Positions 7,503 to 16,200 of a stretch of 20,576 bases of DNA are shown here, one piece after another. The DNA comes from UBA1765 sp045615885 (GTDB lineage: Bacteria; Fibrobacterota; Fibrobacteria; Fibrobacterales; Fibrobacteraceae), in the NCBI GenBank assembly GCA_045615885.1, contig JAZLFR010000045.1, positions 1 to 20,576 of the forward strand. Direction: 5' to 3'. A model generated the notes under the pieces. That model ran no database searches. It saw nothing but the letters and a program-made list of their open reading frames with translations, and had not been told where the DNA came from. Every line of letters starts with the position of its first letter. Within the stretch, counting starts at the first letter, position 1. The translations under genes were made by a program, and so were the position numbers.

Positions 7503-9320
7503 ATGCGTAAAAGTATAGCCTTTTTTCTTTGCTCCATTTCTTTGACGGCAGCCTTTGCTGCCCCACAAAAACAAGCCTATTCCCCGTTCAGCAAGCTCGC
7601 CTACCTAACATCTTCATTTGGCGAAAACCGCGGCACACGCTACCACGCAGGAGTTGACTACTCCACGAACATGGAAGAAGGCTGGCCAATCGTAGCTCCA
7701 GAAAACGGAAAGGTCGAAGAGCTGCGCATTTCTCCATACGGCTACGGCAAAGTCTATTACTTTAAGGGCGAAAGCGGCAAAACATGGGTGTACGCTCACC
7801 AGAGCGGCTTCAACAAAATCCTAGACAGCCTCGTGCGCGTAGAGCAAAACGCACTTCAAAAAAACGACATCAAAATCAAGCCGAATGTGGAATTCAAAAA
7901 AGGCGACACACTTTCCTTTTCCGGTAGCTCTGGCATCGGAAACCCGCACCTGCACCTAGAAATCCGCATGGGTAGCGACATCGTGAAAGCGCCCTGCGAA
8001 AACGGCGTAATGTGCGGCGATTCGCTAGCTCCGCTTGTGTTAAACGCATTCACCTGGAACGAAAACGGCGAACGATTCACAAGCGAAGAAGCCTTGAAGA
8101 ACGGCTGCCTTGCAGCACCCGAAAACGGAGCCTACGCTGCGTTCAAGATTGCGGACTACAGCAGGACCCCGCTAGAAAACCCGATGTCAGTGCGTCGCGT
8201 ATCTGTATTCGAACAAAAGAAAAACGGCAAGAAGGGCAAAAAACTTTTTGAACGCAAATACGATGAACTCAAGTTCAGTACGATGATTGAAATTCGCGAG
8301 CGCTTGCTCTGGGCAGAAGAAGCGGATACGGCAGGCGACTACCATTTCGTGAACACAAAGCTCAAGGGCAACATCGCTCTTGAAGTTGAAGATTTCACAG
8401 GCCATTTGACCACGCGCAGCTTGACCATAAAAACAGATTGCGGAGAAAATTTTGTACCGGTCAAAACGAAGTTCCAGGATGGTCCCGTCTATACAATGGC
8501 CTCGCGCTCCTACTTGAAAATGAACTGCGCCGAAAGCAAATTTACTTTGCATGCAAAAACTGTTTTGGCAGACGATCTGTGCACAATCTACACAAGCGAC
8601 ACGCCGCTTGCAACGATAGTCAAAAAGTTCGGAAACAAGCCTTCGCAAATCGAAGTCTATAACAAGAACGACGGCAAGCTCGCAAAGACGATCTACCTGA
8701 GTGAACTCAATGCCACCGAGTTTACGATTTTCCAACAGGACTCCTCGCGCATTACGCAAAAAATCACGAAGCCAGTCGCACTTGCAGGCATCGACGAAGT
8801 GCTGGCCGTCGTAAAATCTGAAAATGATTCCGTACCATACTTTGAATTCCACCCGAAGGGCCTGCACTTTAAAGGCAACTGGGAAGTTTGCCTTGATACA
8901 AGCTTCGCGAACGCTCCGCTCTACTACCTTGGCGAAACGACGCGACGCTGGTTCATATTCAGCAAGCAAAGCAACGAAAACGGGCTTCGCTGCGCAAAGG
9001 CAAATGAACTGCGAGACATCGGCTGGATAGCAGACACAACAGCGCCAGCATTAGGCGATGCATACTTCGCCACGGCTCCTATCGCAGGTGTATTCAAGGA
9101 AGTCGTTCGCATTCCGGTCATTGAAAAATATGCCGGCATAGAAAACGGCAACGCAATCAATGTTTACGCAAACGAAACCTGGATCCCGGCAGAATACGAT
9201 TCCGAGCCACATGAACTTGTCATAGAAAAAGAACTGCTCGGCAAGCAAGGCTCGGCATTTTCAGTCGAAATCAGGGACGAAGCGGGCAACTCAGCAAAGT
9301 ACGAGGTCAAAGTCCCGTAA
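7503..9320 (+). CDS. Secreted M23-family peptidase
   Basis: A 605-residue envelope protein. A signal peptide (1-19, cut near AFA-AP) is followed directly by a LytM-type zinc metallopeptidase domain (about 30-165). The zinc ligands H48 and D52 (YHAGVDYS) and H151, with catalytic His H99 (YAHQ) and H149 (NPHLHLE), are all present, so the enzyme should be active on peptide cross-bridges of peptidoglycan. The remaining 440 residues are predicted beta-rich, without a peptidoglycan-binding motif I recognise; they end in a segment that reads like an Ig-like or carboxypeptidase-regulatory fold (FSVEIRDEAGNSAKYEV). The large C-terminal part is unusual, since most M23 enzymes carry coiled coils or LysM before the catalytic domain. 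Own terminator downstream. Confidence 0.9.
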   Translation: MRKSIAFFLCSISLTAAFAAPQKQAYSPFSKLAYLTSSFGENRGTRYHAGVDYSTNMEEGWPIVAPENGKVEELRISPYGYGKVYYFKGESGKTWVYAHQSGFNKILDSLVRVEQNALQKNDIKIKPNVEFKKGDTLSFSGSSGIGNPHLHLEIRMGSDIVKAPCENGVMCGDSLAPLVLNAFTWNENGERFTSEEALKNGCLAAPENGAYAAFKIADYSRTPLENPMSVRRVSVFEQKKNGKKGKKLFERKYDELKFSTMIEIRERLLWAEEADTAGDYHFVNTKLKGNIALEVEDFTGHLTTRSLTIKTDCGENFVPVKTKFQDGPVYTMASRSYLKMNCAESKFTLHAKTVLADDLCTIYTSDTPLATIVKKFGNKPSQIEVYNKNDGKLAKTIYLSELNATEFTIFQQDSSRITQKITKPVALAGIDEVLAVVKSENDSVPYFEFHPKGLHFKGNWEVCLDTSFANAPLYYLGETTRRWFIFSKQSNENGLRCAKANELRDIGWIADTTAPALGDAYFATAPIAGVFKEVVRIPVIEKYAGIENGNAINVYANETWIPAEYDSEPHELVIEKELLGKQGSAFSVEIRDEAGNSAKYEVKVP

Positions 9321-9351
9321 ACTAGTTCAAACAACAAACAAAAATAAAACA

Positions 9352-9393
9352 AAAAGCCTCCCCTACGCTGTTCTCACAGAAGGGGAGGTTTTT
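9352..9393 (+). terminator. Rho-independent terminator of the M23 gene
   Basis: CCTCCCCT / AGGGGAGG stem with a 16-nt loop, preceded by an A run and followed by TTTTT. It lies 36 nt after the M23 stop codon. Confidence 0.88.
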
Positions 9394-9586
9394 ATATCCT
9401 GATTACGCTAGGGGGAATCAAAAACAATAAGTTTTACGCGTAATCCCTTTCGGACAGTTACAAAGATACTCCCAATTCATCAATTTTTCAATAGGATAAA
9501 GCCTTAAAGCAATTCAAAAAAAATTTACAAGCCTAAAAGCACCCAATTTGGGCGTTTTTTTATTTCAAATTGGAATATATATTAGC

Positions 9587-9592
9587 TATCTT
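9587..9592 (+). promoter_or_regulatory. Putative -10 box (TATCTT), likely leaderless start
   Basis: AGCTATCTTT precedes ATG 9599, with TATCTT ending 6 nt before it. The same ten bases occur upstream of the minus-strand gene starting at 20262. GGGG is present but only 1 nt from the ATG, too close to act as a ribosome site. Confidence 0.5.
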
Positions 9593-9598
9593 TGGGGC

Positions 9599-10621
9599 AT
9601 GCAAATAGGTCGATTTTACCGCGTTAAAGCTGAAGAACAGATGCCGCAGGGCATTTATGTGACTACTGACCATGGCGACAGAATTCTGCTGCCGAATTCC
9701 AAGGTTCCCGAAGGACTGCAGATTGGGGACGAACTTGATGTTTTTGTCTACCTTGATAGTGAAGACCGACTGATCGCCACTACCGAACAGCCGCTTGTCG
9801 AAGCCAACCACTTTGCAGTACTCGAAGTCAAGGACGTAAACCGTGTCGGTGCATTCCTTGACTGGGGGCTCGACAAGGATTTGTTCTTGCCATACAAGCA
9901 GCAGCTTGGCGGTGAACTTATGCCGGGCGACAAATGCGTCATCTACGCCATGGAAGACGCTCGCAGCGGCCGTCTCGTAGCTACCGAAAAACTCCGCAGT
10001 TTTTTGGAAACGGACACTTCTGAACTTCGCGTTGGCCAAAAGGTGCAACTCGCCATTTATGAAATGGAAGAAAACTTTGCCGAATGCCTAATCAACCTGC
10101 GCAGCGGCGGCAGGCTCTACCTGCACCCGGGCGAAGAAAAGCTATTCATTGGCGATATCATCGACGGCTACATTGAAGAACTCCGCGACGACGGCAAGAT
10201 CACCGTGTCACGCTTTCCGGTCGGGTACAATACCGTGCGCAGCCACGACTCCGGCATACTCAGGGAACTCCAGGAAAACGGAGGCTTTTTGCCGTATGGC
10301 GACCACACCGCCCCGGAAGAGATTCAGGAACATTTCGGCCTTTCCAAAAAGGCTTTCAAAAAGCTCATTGGCGGCCTGTTCCGCGACGGAAAAATCATCA
10401 TCGAAGAAAACGGCATTCGCCTTGCTCCCAAAAAGCAGCACCGTGACTTTAAGCCGCGCAACGACTTCAAGCCCCACAAGGATTTCAAACCCCGCAAGGA
10501 CTTTAAACCCCGCAAGGACTTTAAACCCCGCGGAGAAAGGAACTTCGGCAAAGGCCCAAAAGAAGAATTCGAAGGCCCAAAATTTTTGAGCGGTCGCCCA
10601 AAGAAAGGCCCAAGATACTAA
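9599..10621 (+). CDS. cvfB: CvfB-family S1-domain RNA-binding protein
   Basis: A 340-residue cytosolic protein of the CvfB/YitL family: S1-type RNA-binding modules followed by a winged helix. Visible marks are a first OB-like segment (about 1-65), an S1 module with VNRVGAFLDWGLDKDLFLPYKQQ (about 75-90), a further OB segment (about 140-205) and the winged helix (YGDHTAPEEIQEHFGLSKKAFKKLIGGLFRDGKI, about 240-273). The natural start is ATG 9599 (MQIGRFYRVKA); the upstream in-frame ATG 9548 lies before the -10 box. The C-terminus is atypical: five tandem DFKPRK-like hexapeptides and a further basic Gly/Lys/Pro tail. It lies 9 nt before the smr gene and is probably co-transcribed with it. Family members modulate expression of virulence or stress genes; the role here is unknown. 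Confidence 0.9.
   Translation: MQIGRFYRVKAEEQMPQGIYVTTDHGDRILLPNSKVPEGLQIGDELDVFVYLDSEDRLIATTEQPLVEANHFAVLEVKDVNRVGAFLDWGLDKDLFLPYKQQLGGELMPGDKCVIYAMEDARSGRLVATEKLRSFLETDTSELRVGQKVQLAIYEMEENFAECLINLRSGGRLYLHPGEEKLFIGDIIDGYIEELRDDGKITVSRFPVGYNTVRSHDSGILRELQENGGFLPYGDHTAPEEIQEHFGLSKKAFKKLIGGLFRDGKIIIEENGIRLAPKKQHRDFKPRNDFKPHKDFKPRKDFKPRKDFKPRGERNFGKGPKEEFEGPKFLSGRPKKGPRY
10445..10534 (+). repeat. Five 18-bp tandem repeats encoding DFKPRK in CvfB
   Basis: Five in-frame 18-nt units starting at 10445, 10463, 10481, 10499 and 10517. They encode DFKPRN, DFKPHK, DFKPRK, DFKPRK and DFKPRG. The last two units are almost identical in DNA, pointing to recent duplication. Confidence 0.95.
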
Positions 10622-10630
10622 GGCAAACCA

Positions 10631-11119
10631 ATGAGCAAATTCCAGATTGAACCGCAAAACGAAGATGAACGCACCCAGCTCGCCTGGATGATGAGCCATC
10701 ATGTGTTCGACAAGGATTACATCGAAAACGTAAAAGCCGAAGAAGAGCGCGTCCTTGAAGAGAAAAAGCGCAAGGAACAGAAGTTCCGTCGAAGCCCGGC
10801 TTCATGGGATCTGCCGCTCCCAGAGCAGGAAATCGACCTGCACGGCTATTCAGCCGACGAAGCCGCTGCAGCCATCGAAGAAATGATGGAAGCAATGACT
10901 CGCGCCGGCATGACCGTGCTCCGCGTAATCCACGGTGGCGGCAACCCGAGCTACGGCAATGTAAAGCACATCGTAGACCGCAAAGTGCGTTCCGAATGGA
11001 AGGGACGCGTACTTTTTTACAAAACAGAGCCCGACAACGCCGGTTCCAGCATCATGAAACTCCTTCGCCCGGGCGCTACGAGCCCAAGCATACAGGGAAA
11101 ATCAAAAAAAAGAAAATAA
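10631..11119 (+). CDS. Smr-domain protein
   Basis: A 162-residue protein with a C-terminal Smr (MutS2-related) domain. The hallmark EIDLHG (D69-G72) is followed by VLRVIHGGG (H101-G104), the loop linked with nuclease activity in this family. The first 60 residues are a charged helix rich in Glu, Lys and Arg, and the last 12 are strongly basic. Standalone Smr proteins are nucleases or act in mRNA and ribosome quality control. AAGG lies 6 nt before the ATG, 9 nt after cvfB stops. Pairing with an S1-domain RNA-binding protein suggests an RNA-related role, which is inference. Confidence 0.9.
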   Translation: MSKFQIEPQNEDERTQLAWMMSHHVFDKDYIENVKAEEERVLEEKKRKEQKFRRSPASWDLPLPEQEIDLHGYSADEAAAAIEEMMEAMTRAGMTVLRVIHGGGNPSYGNVKHIVDRKVRSEWKGRVLFYKTEPDNAGSSIMKLLRPGATSPSIQGKSKKRK

Positions 11120-11134
11120 TTTTGCATTCTCCCC

Positions 11135-11162
11135 TTGCCAACACCCCGCGATTTACTATAAT
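11135..11162 (+). promoter_or_regulatory. Promoter of tRNA-Pro
   Basis: TTGCCA (11135-11140) and a perfect TATAAT (11157-11162) are 16 nt apart. The -10 box ends 11 nt before the mature tRNA 5' end, giving a very short 5' leader. Confidence 0.8.
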
Positions 11163-11173
11163 TGTGCCCACAA

Positions 11174-11247
11174 CGGAATATAGCTCAGTCTGGTAGAGCG
11201 CTTGCTTCGGGAGCAAGAGGTCGTGAGTTCGAATCTCGCTATTCCGA
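11174..11247 (+). tRNA. tRNA-Pro (anticodon CGG)
   Basis: Full cloverleaf of 74 nt. The acceptor CGGAATA pairs with TATTCCG, leaving A as discriminator, and the C1-G72 pair is typical of bacterial tRNA-Pro. The D arm has GCTC / GAGC. The anticodon stem CTTGC / GCAAG holds the loop TTCGGGA, giving anticodon CGG at 11208-11210. The T arm is GTGAG-TTCGAAT-CTCGC. The terminal CCA is not encoded. Confidence 0.96.
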
Positions 11248-11257
11248 TAACAAAAAG

Positions 11258-11285
11258 AAGACCACTGAAAGTGGTCTTTTTTTGT
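11258..11285 (+). terminator. Terminator of tRNA-Pro
   Basis: AAGACCACT / AGTGGTCTT stem with a GAA loop, followed by a T run. It starts 10 nt after the tRNA. Confidence 0.93.
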
Positions 11286-11297
11286 TATTATAATGAT

Positions 11298-11450
11298 TTG
11301 AACTCACGACCGTAGGTCGGGAGTTCGATTAACCGCACGCGGAGCGGAGCGAAACGCGGGCGGTTAAGCCTTTCGAATACGAAGTATTCGGAAGCCCGAA
11401 GGGCGATGGGGGAACGAAGTGACCCCGGAGGCAATCTCGCTATTCAGATA
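11298..11450 (+). repeat. tRNA-like element split by a chain of hairpins
   Basis: The bases GGTCGGGAGTTCGA (11315-11328) resemble the T-arm start of the neighbouring tRNA-Pro. 11433-11450 repeats the tRNA 3' end (11232-11249) with one change. Between them are about 104 nt of consecutive hairpins: 11329-11367 (TTAACCGC / GCGGTTAA), 11371-11393 (loop GAA), 11394-11404 (GCCC, GAA, GGGC) and 11409-11426 (GGGG / CCCC around C-GAA-G). An inverted T-arm (11300-11311) pairs with 11315-11326 around a GTA loop. No ORF. Identity as an RNA, mobile remnant or pseudo-tRNA is undecided. Confidence 0.75.
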
Positions 11451-11496
11451 AACGAAAAAGAGTCCCATCACATAAAAAGGGGACTCTTTTTTCGTT
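11451..11496. terminator. Bidirectional terminator
   Basis: AACGAAAAAGAGTCCC pairs with GGGGACTCTTTTTTCGTT. A runs on the left and T runs on the right allow it to end both the plus-strand tRNA-like element and the minus-strand DUF1846 gene. Confidence 0.88.
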
Positions 11497-11544
11497 TATA
11501 TTGACATTGCACGGTTTGCTAAACCGCACACTCAGGGCTTTCAA

Positions 11545-13029
11545 TTAACCGTGGTAAAGCTTCTTAGAACGATACTGCGGTTCGGTTGTAAGGTTTACAC
11601 CGAGCTTGCGGAACACATTCACATCGACTTGTGGAAGAATTACGCTAGCATGAACTTCGCAATGCTTAAGTTCAGCAAGCTTTTCCATGGCAAGCTTTGC
11701 GTTTTCATCGGTAAGGGCGCAAATGGAAAGCGCAATCAAGGCCTCGTCAGTATGCAAGCGAGGATTGGAATTGCCAAGGCGTTCCGTTTTAAGCTTCTGG
11801 ATCGGTTCAATAACCATCGGCGAAATAAGCTTGACATCGTCCGGGATATTTGCAAGCAACTTTAGGGCATTGAAAAGAGCCGCAGCAGAAGCGCCAAGCA
11901 ACTTGGAGGTCTTGCCGGTAACGATTCTACCGTCATTCAATTCAATGGCAACAGCAGGTTCCTGCGTAGCTTCGGCCTTTGCAAGAGCGGCTTCGACAAC
12001 CTTGCGGTCAGCCGGGCTAACATGAGCCTGTTCCATGACAAGCTGGAGCTTGTAAACCTGATCCTGGTCTGCATTGCCCTTGCGCACGTCACAAAGGGTA
12101 TTGTAGTAACGGCGAACGATTTCCTGGTTTGCAGCTTCGCAAACAGCGGCATCGTCGATGATGCAGTTACCGGCCATGTTCACGCCCATGTCTGTCGGGC
12201 TCTTGTACGGGGATTCGCCAAGAATACGCTGGAATAGAGCATTCAAAACCGGGAAGATTTCAACATCACGGTTATAGTTGATCGTTGTCTTGCCGTATGC
12301 TTCCAAGTGGAACGGGTCGATCATGTTGACATCGTTCAAGTCTGCAGTTGCAGCTTCGTAAGCCAAGTTGACCGGGTGCTTTAAAGGAATGTTCCAAATC
12401 GGGAAGGTTTCAAACTTTGCGTAGCCGGCCTTTACGCCACGGGTATTTTCGTGGTAAATCTGGGAAAGGCATACAGCCATTTTGCCGGAGCCAGGGCCCG
12501 GAGCGGTAACAACGACAAGTTCGCGGCTAGTTTCAACAAATTCATTCTTGCCGTAGCCATCGTCACTCACAACAAGAGGAATGTTGTTCGGGTAACCAGC
12601 AATCGGGTAATGGCGATAAACCTTGAGGCCAAGGGTTTCAAGCTTTTTTTGGTAAGCGATTGCGCTTGGCTGGTCTTGCCAGCGGGTAAGAACAACGCTG
12701 CTTACAAACAGACCATAGCCACGGAAGGCATCGATAAGGCGAAGCACATCCTGGTCGTATGTAATGCCGAGATCGCCGCGGACCTTGTTCTTTTCGATAT
12801 CGTTTGCATTGATTGCGATAATGACTTCGGCCTTGTCCTTAAGCTTTTCGAGCATGCGGATCTTAGAATCCGGAGCAAAACCCGGCAACACGCGGCTTGC
12901 ATGGTGGTCATCGAAAAGCTTGCCACCAAATTCCAAATAAAGCTTGCCGCCAAACTTGCCGATACGTTCAGCAATTTTTTCGGATTGCGTACGCAAATAC
13001 GCGTCGTTATCGAAACCTACTTTAAACAT
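11545..13029 (-). CDS. DUF1846 (UPF0371) family protein
   Basis: A 494-residue cytosolic protein matching the DUF1846/UPF0371 family in length and sequence character (MFKVGFDNDAYLRTQSEKI at the start, KLYLEFGGKLFDDHHASRVLPGF-type segment after residue 29). A P-loop-like stretch, APGPGSGK (176-183), follows LVVVT, so nucleotide binding is plausible. The biochemical role is unknown; structures exist for family members but no accepted reaction that I know of. ATG 13029 is chosen because GTGGAG sits about 7 nt upstream and the family begins here; the upstream in-frame extension to 13227 runs through repeat sequence. Probably a single-gene transcript, ending in the bidirectional terminator. Confidence 0.9.
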   Translation of the reverse strand: MFKVGFDNDAYLRTQSEKIAERIGKFGGKLYLEFGGKLFDDHHASRVLPGFAPDSKIRMLEKLKDKAEVIIAINANDIEKNKVRGDLGITYDQDVLRLIDAFRGYGLFVSSVVLTRWQDQPSAIAYQKKLETLGLKVYRHYPIAGYPNNIPLVVSDDGYGKNEFVETSRELVVVTAPGPGSGKMAVCLSQIYHENTRGVKAGYAKFETFPIWNIPLKHPVNLAYEAATADLNDVNMIDPFHLEAYGKTTINYNRDVEIFPVLNALFQRILGESPYKSPTDMGVNMAGNCIIDDAAVCEAANQEIVRRYYNTLCDVRKGNADQDQVYKLQLVMEQAHVSPADRKVVEAALAKAEATQEPAVAIELNDGRIVTGKTSKLLGASAAALFNALKLLANIPDDVKLISPMVIEPIQKLKTERLGNSNPRLHTDEALIALSICALTDENAKLAMEKLAELKHCEVHASVILPQVDVNVFRKLGVNLTTEPQYRSKKLYHG

Positions 13030-13165
13030 AGTTACTCCACTAACAATATTTTCGCGTTCAAAAATAGTTTTTTGGCATGGTTTAAGGCAAATTTTGGCGA
13101 CTAAAACTACAAAACCATACAAAAATCCAGCAAAAGTTACAAAAATGTAAATTAAGGTGATGAAC

Positions 13166-13263
13166 GAAAGACGATAGACAGAGGACAGAAGAAAGAAGGC
13201 GGAAGACGGAAGAAAGATAACTAGCAACTAATAACTAGTAACTAATGACTAACAAATGACTAA
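13166..13263. repeat. Degenerate period-7 array (14 units)
   Basis: Fourteen consecutive heptamers without a phase break, from GAAAGAC and GATAGAC through GGAAGAC to TAGCAAC, TAATAAC, TAGTAAC and TAATGAC. The A/G-rich half grades into a TAA/TAG-type half. It fills the gap between the divergent DUF1846 and cyclase genes and includes the in-frame ATG 13256. Confidence 0.85.
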
Positions 13264-13276
13264 CAAATCTATTTTC

Positions 13277-13282
13277 TACCTT
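13277..13282 (+). promoter_or_regulatory. Putative -10 box (TACCTT) of the cyclase gene
   Basis: TACCTT ends 6 nt before ATG 13289 and lies just after the heptamer array. Same box-to-start spacing as at 7491 and 9587. Confidence 0.4.
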
Positions 13283-13288
13283 TATGCA

Positions 13289-16200
13289 ATGCTTTTACAT
13301 TTTCTGAAATCAAAACCAGTCCGCAAGTTCATGCTCGCATTTCTTTTGGGTGCTGGCCTGACGATTCTCGTTCTGCTATTTTCAAACCCTTACAACACTC
13401 CAGTCCCGCGCGTGGCTCTTTGGGTGAACAATCTAGAAAACCTGTTCTACGATTCCTTCTTCAAGTGGGAAAGCTTGACGAGCGAAGACGAAGAAACCGC
13501 AGAAGGTGAAGGCGTGATTCTTTCGCGCCAATCTGATGAAAGCATATACATCGTCGATATTGACGAAGCTTCACTTGCAAAACTCGGCCAGTACAACTCC
13601 TGGAGCCGCGACATCCACGCTGAGGTAGTTAACTCCCTTTCTGACGGTGGCGCAGGCGCGGTGCTTTTCGATATTTTGTTCAAGACGGCTGACTTTGGCC
13701 AGGCCAAAACAGACAGAACCATCAAGGCATTGCAGAGCGTGGCTCCCGAGGTCGAATGGGATTCCCTGAGAGCTAGCCTCAAGACAAAATTCAATGACGA
13801 CTCCCTACTTGTGAATGCGGTGCGAAGCAGCGGCATCACCACGGTCAGCGGCTTGTTCGAAACAAGTTCCGCCTACCAGCACAAATCGCAATGGGAAGCT
13901 TACAGTAACGAAGATTGGCAAAAGGCAATCGGCTACAAATCCAGCATGCCTCTGAAAAACGTTGACAATCCAGAAAATGTTGAAGAAAAGGAAATTCTCG
14001 ACGATGTGTTCCCGGAACTTTCCAACGCAGGTGCTGCACTTGGCTTCACAAATACCTTCCCGGATCCTGATGGTGTTGTCCGCAACATGTCGCTTCTCTA
14101 CCGCTTCCCAAGCCATGAACTTTACCCGAATGCAGAGCAGCAAATCTACTTAGCGATGACCCTTTCTGGCGCATTCCAGATTTTTGGTCAAAACCCGGAT
14201 AATGCAATCGTCAAGATGGGGCAATACATCGATATCGGCAAGCCCTTCGGCGTTTACAAAGATTCGGCAGGTACGTTGCATACAACATACCCATCGGTTT
14301 CGGTACCAATGCTCAAGGCCCTGCACAAAGTTCTAGTTGCCCACGAAAATTACGAAAAAAATCCTGAACAGCAATCCTTCTTGCAAGCTTCTTCGAAAGT
14401 GATTGCAACAAAGCAGGGCGACGAAATTGAAATCGAAATTTTCGACGCCCAGATTCTTACCGGTGCCCTATCGGAAGCTTTGCAAAAAATGAAAGTTACA
14501 GACCTGCAGAATGTGGAAGGCGAAGTTGAAATTTCTGAAAATGTCACTCTCAAGAAAAGTGAAGAAACTGAAGGTCATTTTGTATTGACGGACTCCGAAG
14601 AAGAGGAAGAAGTCGAAATTTCGGAATACACAGTTTCTGTAATAGAATTTTTCAGAGACTCCCTTGAAAACCTGCCTGAAGGACGACGGGTGCATCTTTC
14701 CAGCGATTTGGACATTTCATTTGATGTGAATTCAAAAAAATGGATTTCAAACTGCATCATCTTCTCGGACAACGTCCTTCGCGACTTTAGAAAGGCTTCA
14801 GTCGCGGCAATCGACAATCTGGAACCGGGTAAAGAAGTGCGCTACGGCGACAACATACGCATTCCGATCAACGAATATGGGCAGATGAAAATCAAATACG
14901 GCAGTCGCTACAACACTTCCAAAGCAAAGCGCAGCTTTAGGCATATTTCCTATTATGACGTATCCAAGCGTCGCCTCGACCCAGGCCTCTATGAAGGTAA
15001 AATTTTCATTCTCGGTTCCGCTGCACCGGCCTTGTTTGACTTTGTGAGCGCTCCTCACGAAGAAAACTACCCGGGCGTTTTGGTGCAGGCAACCACGCTC
15101 CAGAATATTCTCCGCGGGAACTTCATGGTGTTCCTCGAATCCAACTGGCAGATTTTGATTTGCATATGCTTTGCATTGTTCTTTATTCTCTTCGCCCTCT
15201 ACGCAAGCCAGACTTTACTGTTACCGGTATTTGCCGTATTCCTCGGCACATATCTCTTTATAGGTAACTACTTCTTTGCTGACGGTCTCTATCTCGGTTT
15301 TGCCAAGCAGACCCTCATCATAATTCTCACGATGATTTCTTCCTTGCTCGTGAAAATTTCATTTGAATCCCGCGACAAGAAATTCCTGAACGATGCGTTC
15401 AAGCAGTACATTTCTCCAGAACTTATCCAAGAAATGATCGACAAGGAAATGAAGCCGACACTTGGCGGCGTGAAGTCTGAAATCAGTGCTTACTTTACAG
15501 ACATTGCAAGCTTCTCTACATTCTCTGAAAAGATCGGCGACCCGTCAAAACTCGTTGAACTTTTGAACGAATATTTGAGTGCAATGACCGATACATTGAC
15601 AGCTCACCGAGGCACGCTCGACAAATACGAAGGCGACGCCATCATCGCATTCTTCGGAGCTCCGATGCCTCTTGAAAACCATGCTCAGAGCGCCTGCGAA
15701 ACGGCTGTTTCCATGCAGGAAAAGTTGCTTGAGCTCCGCAAAAAATGGATTAGCGAAGGTGACAAGTGGCCGACAAACGTTCACGAAATGCACATGCGAA
15801 TCGGCATTAACTCAGGCGATATCGTGACGGGAAACATGGGTTCCGAAATGCGCAAGAACTACACAATGATGGGCGATAATGTGAACCTTGCGGCGCGCCT
15901 TGAAAGTGCGGCCAAGCAATATGGCGCATACATCCAGATTAGCGAAAACACTCGCAAGGACTTGGTTCCAGGAACAATTCTCTACCGCTCCCTCGACAAC
16001 ATTCGCGTAGTCGGCAAGTCAGAACCTGTCAAGACATTCGAAGTGCTCGGCACACCGAATTCAGCGAACGCAGAACAGTTGAACAAACTGATTGAAGTTT
16101 GGGAACAGGCTCGACTCGCCTACCTTGCCATGGATTGGGACAAGGCGATTGAGCTATTTACAAAGTGCCTCGACTTTGAACCGCACCATCCTGAACGCGA

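Noticed and set aside
11232..11450. tRNA 3'-end direct repeat as attL/attR of an integrated island
   Set aside because: Only about 180 nt lies between the repeats and no integrase or cargo is present. A decayed or very small element is still possible and is reported as a finding.
13030..13227. N-terminal extension of the DUF1846 gene to 13227
   Set aside because: The extension is a hydrophobic stretch read through the repeat array; a good ribosome site and the family's usual start are at 13029.
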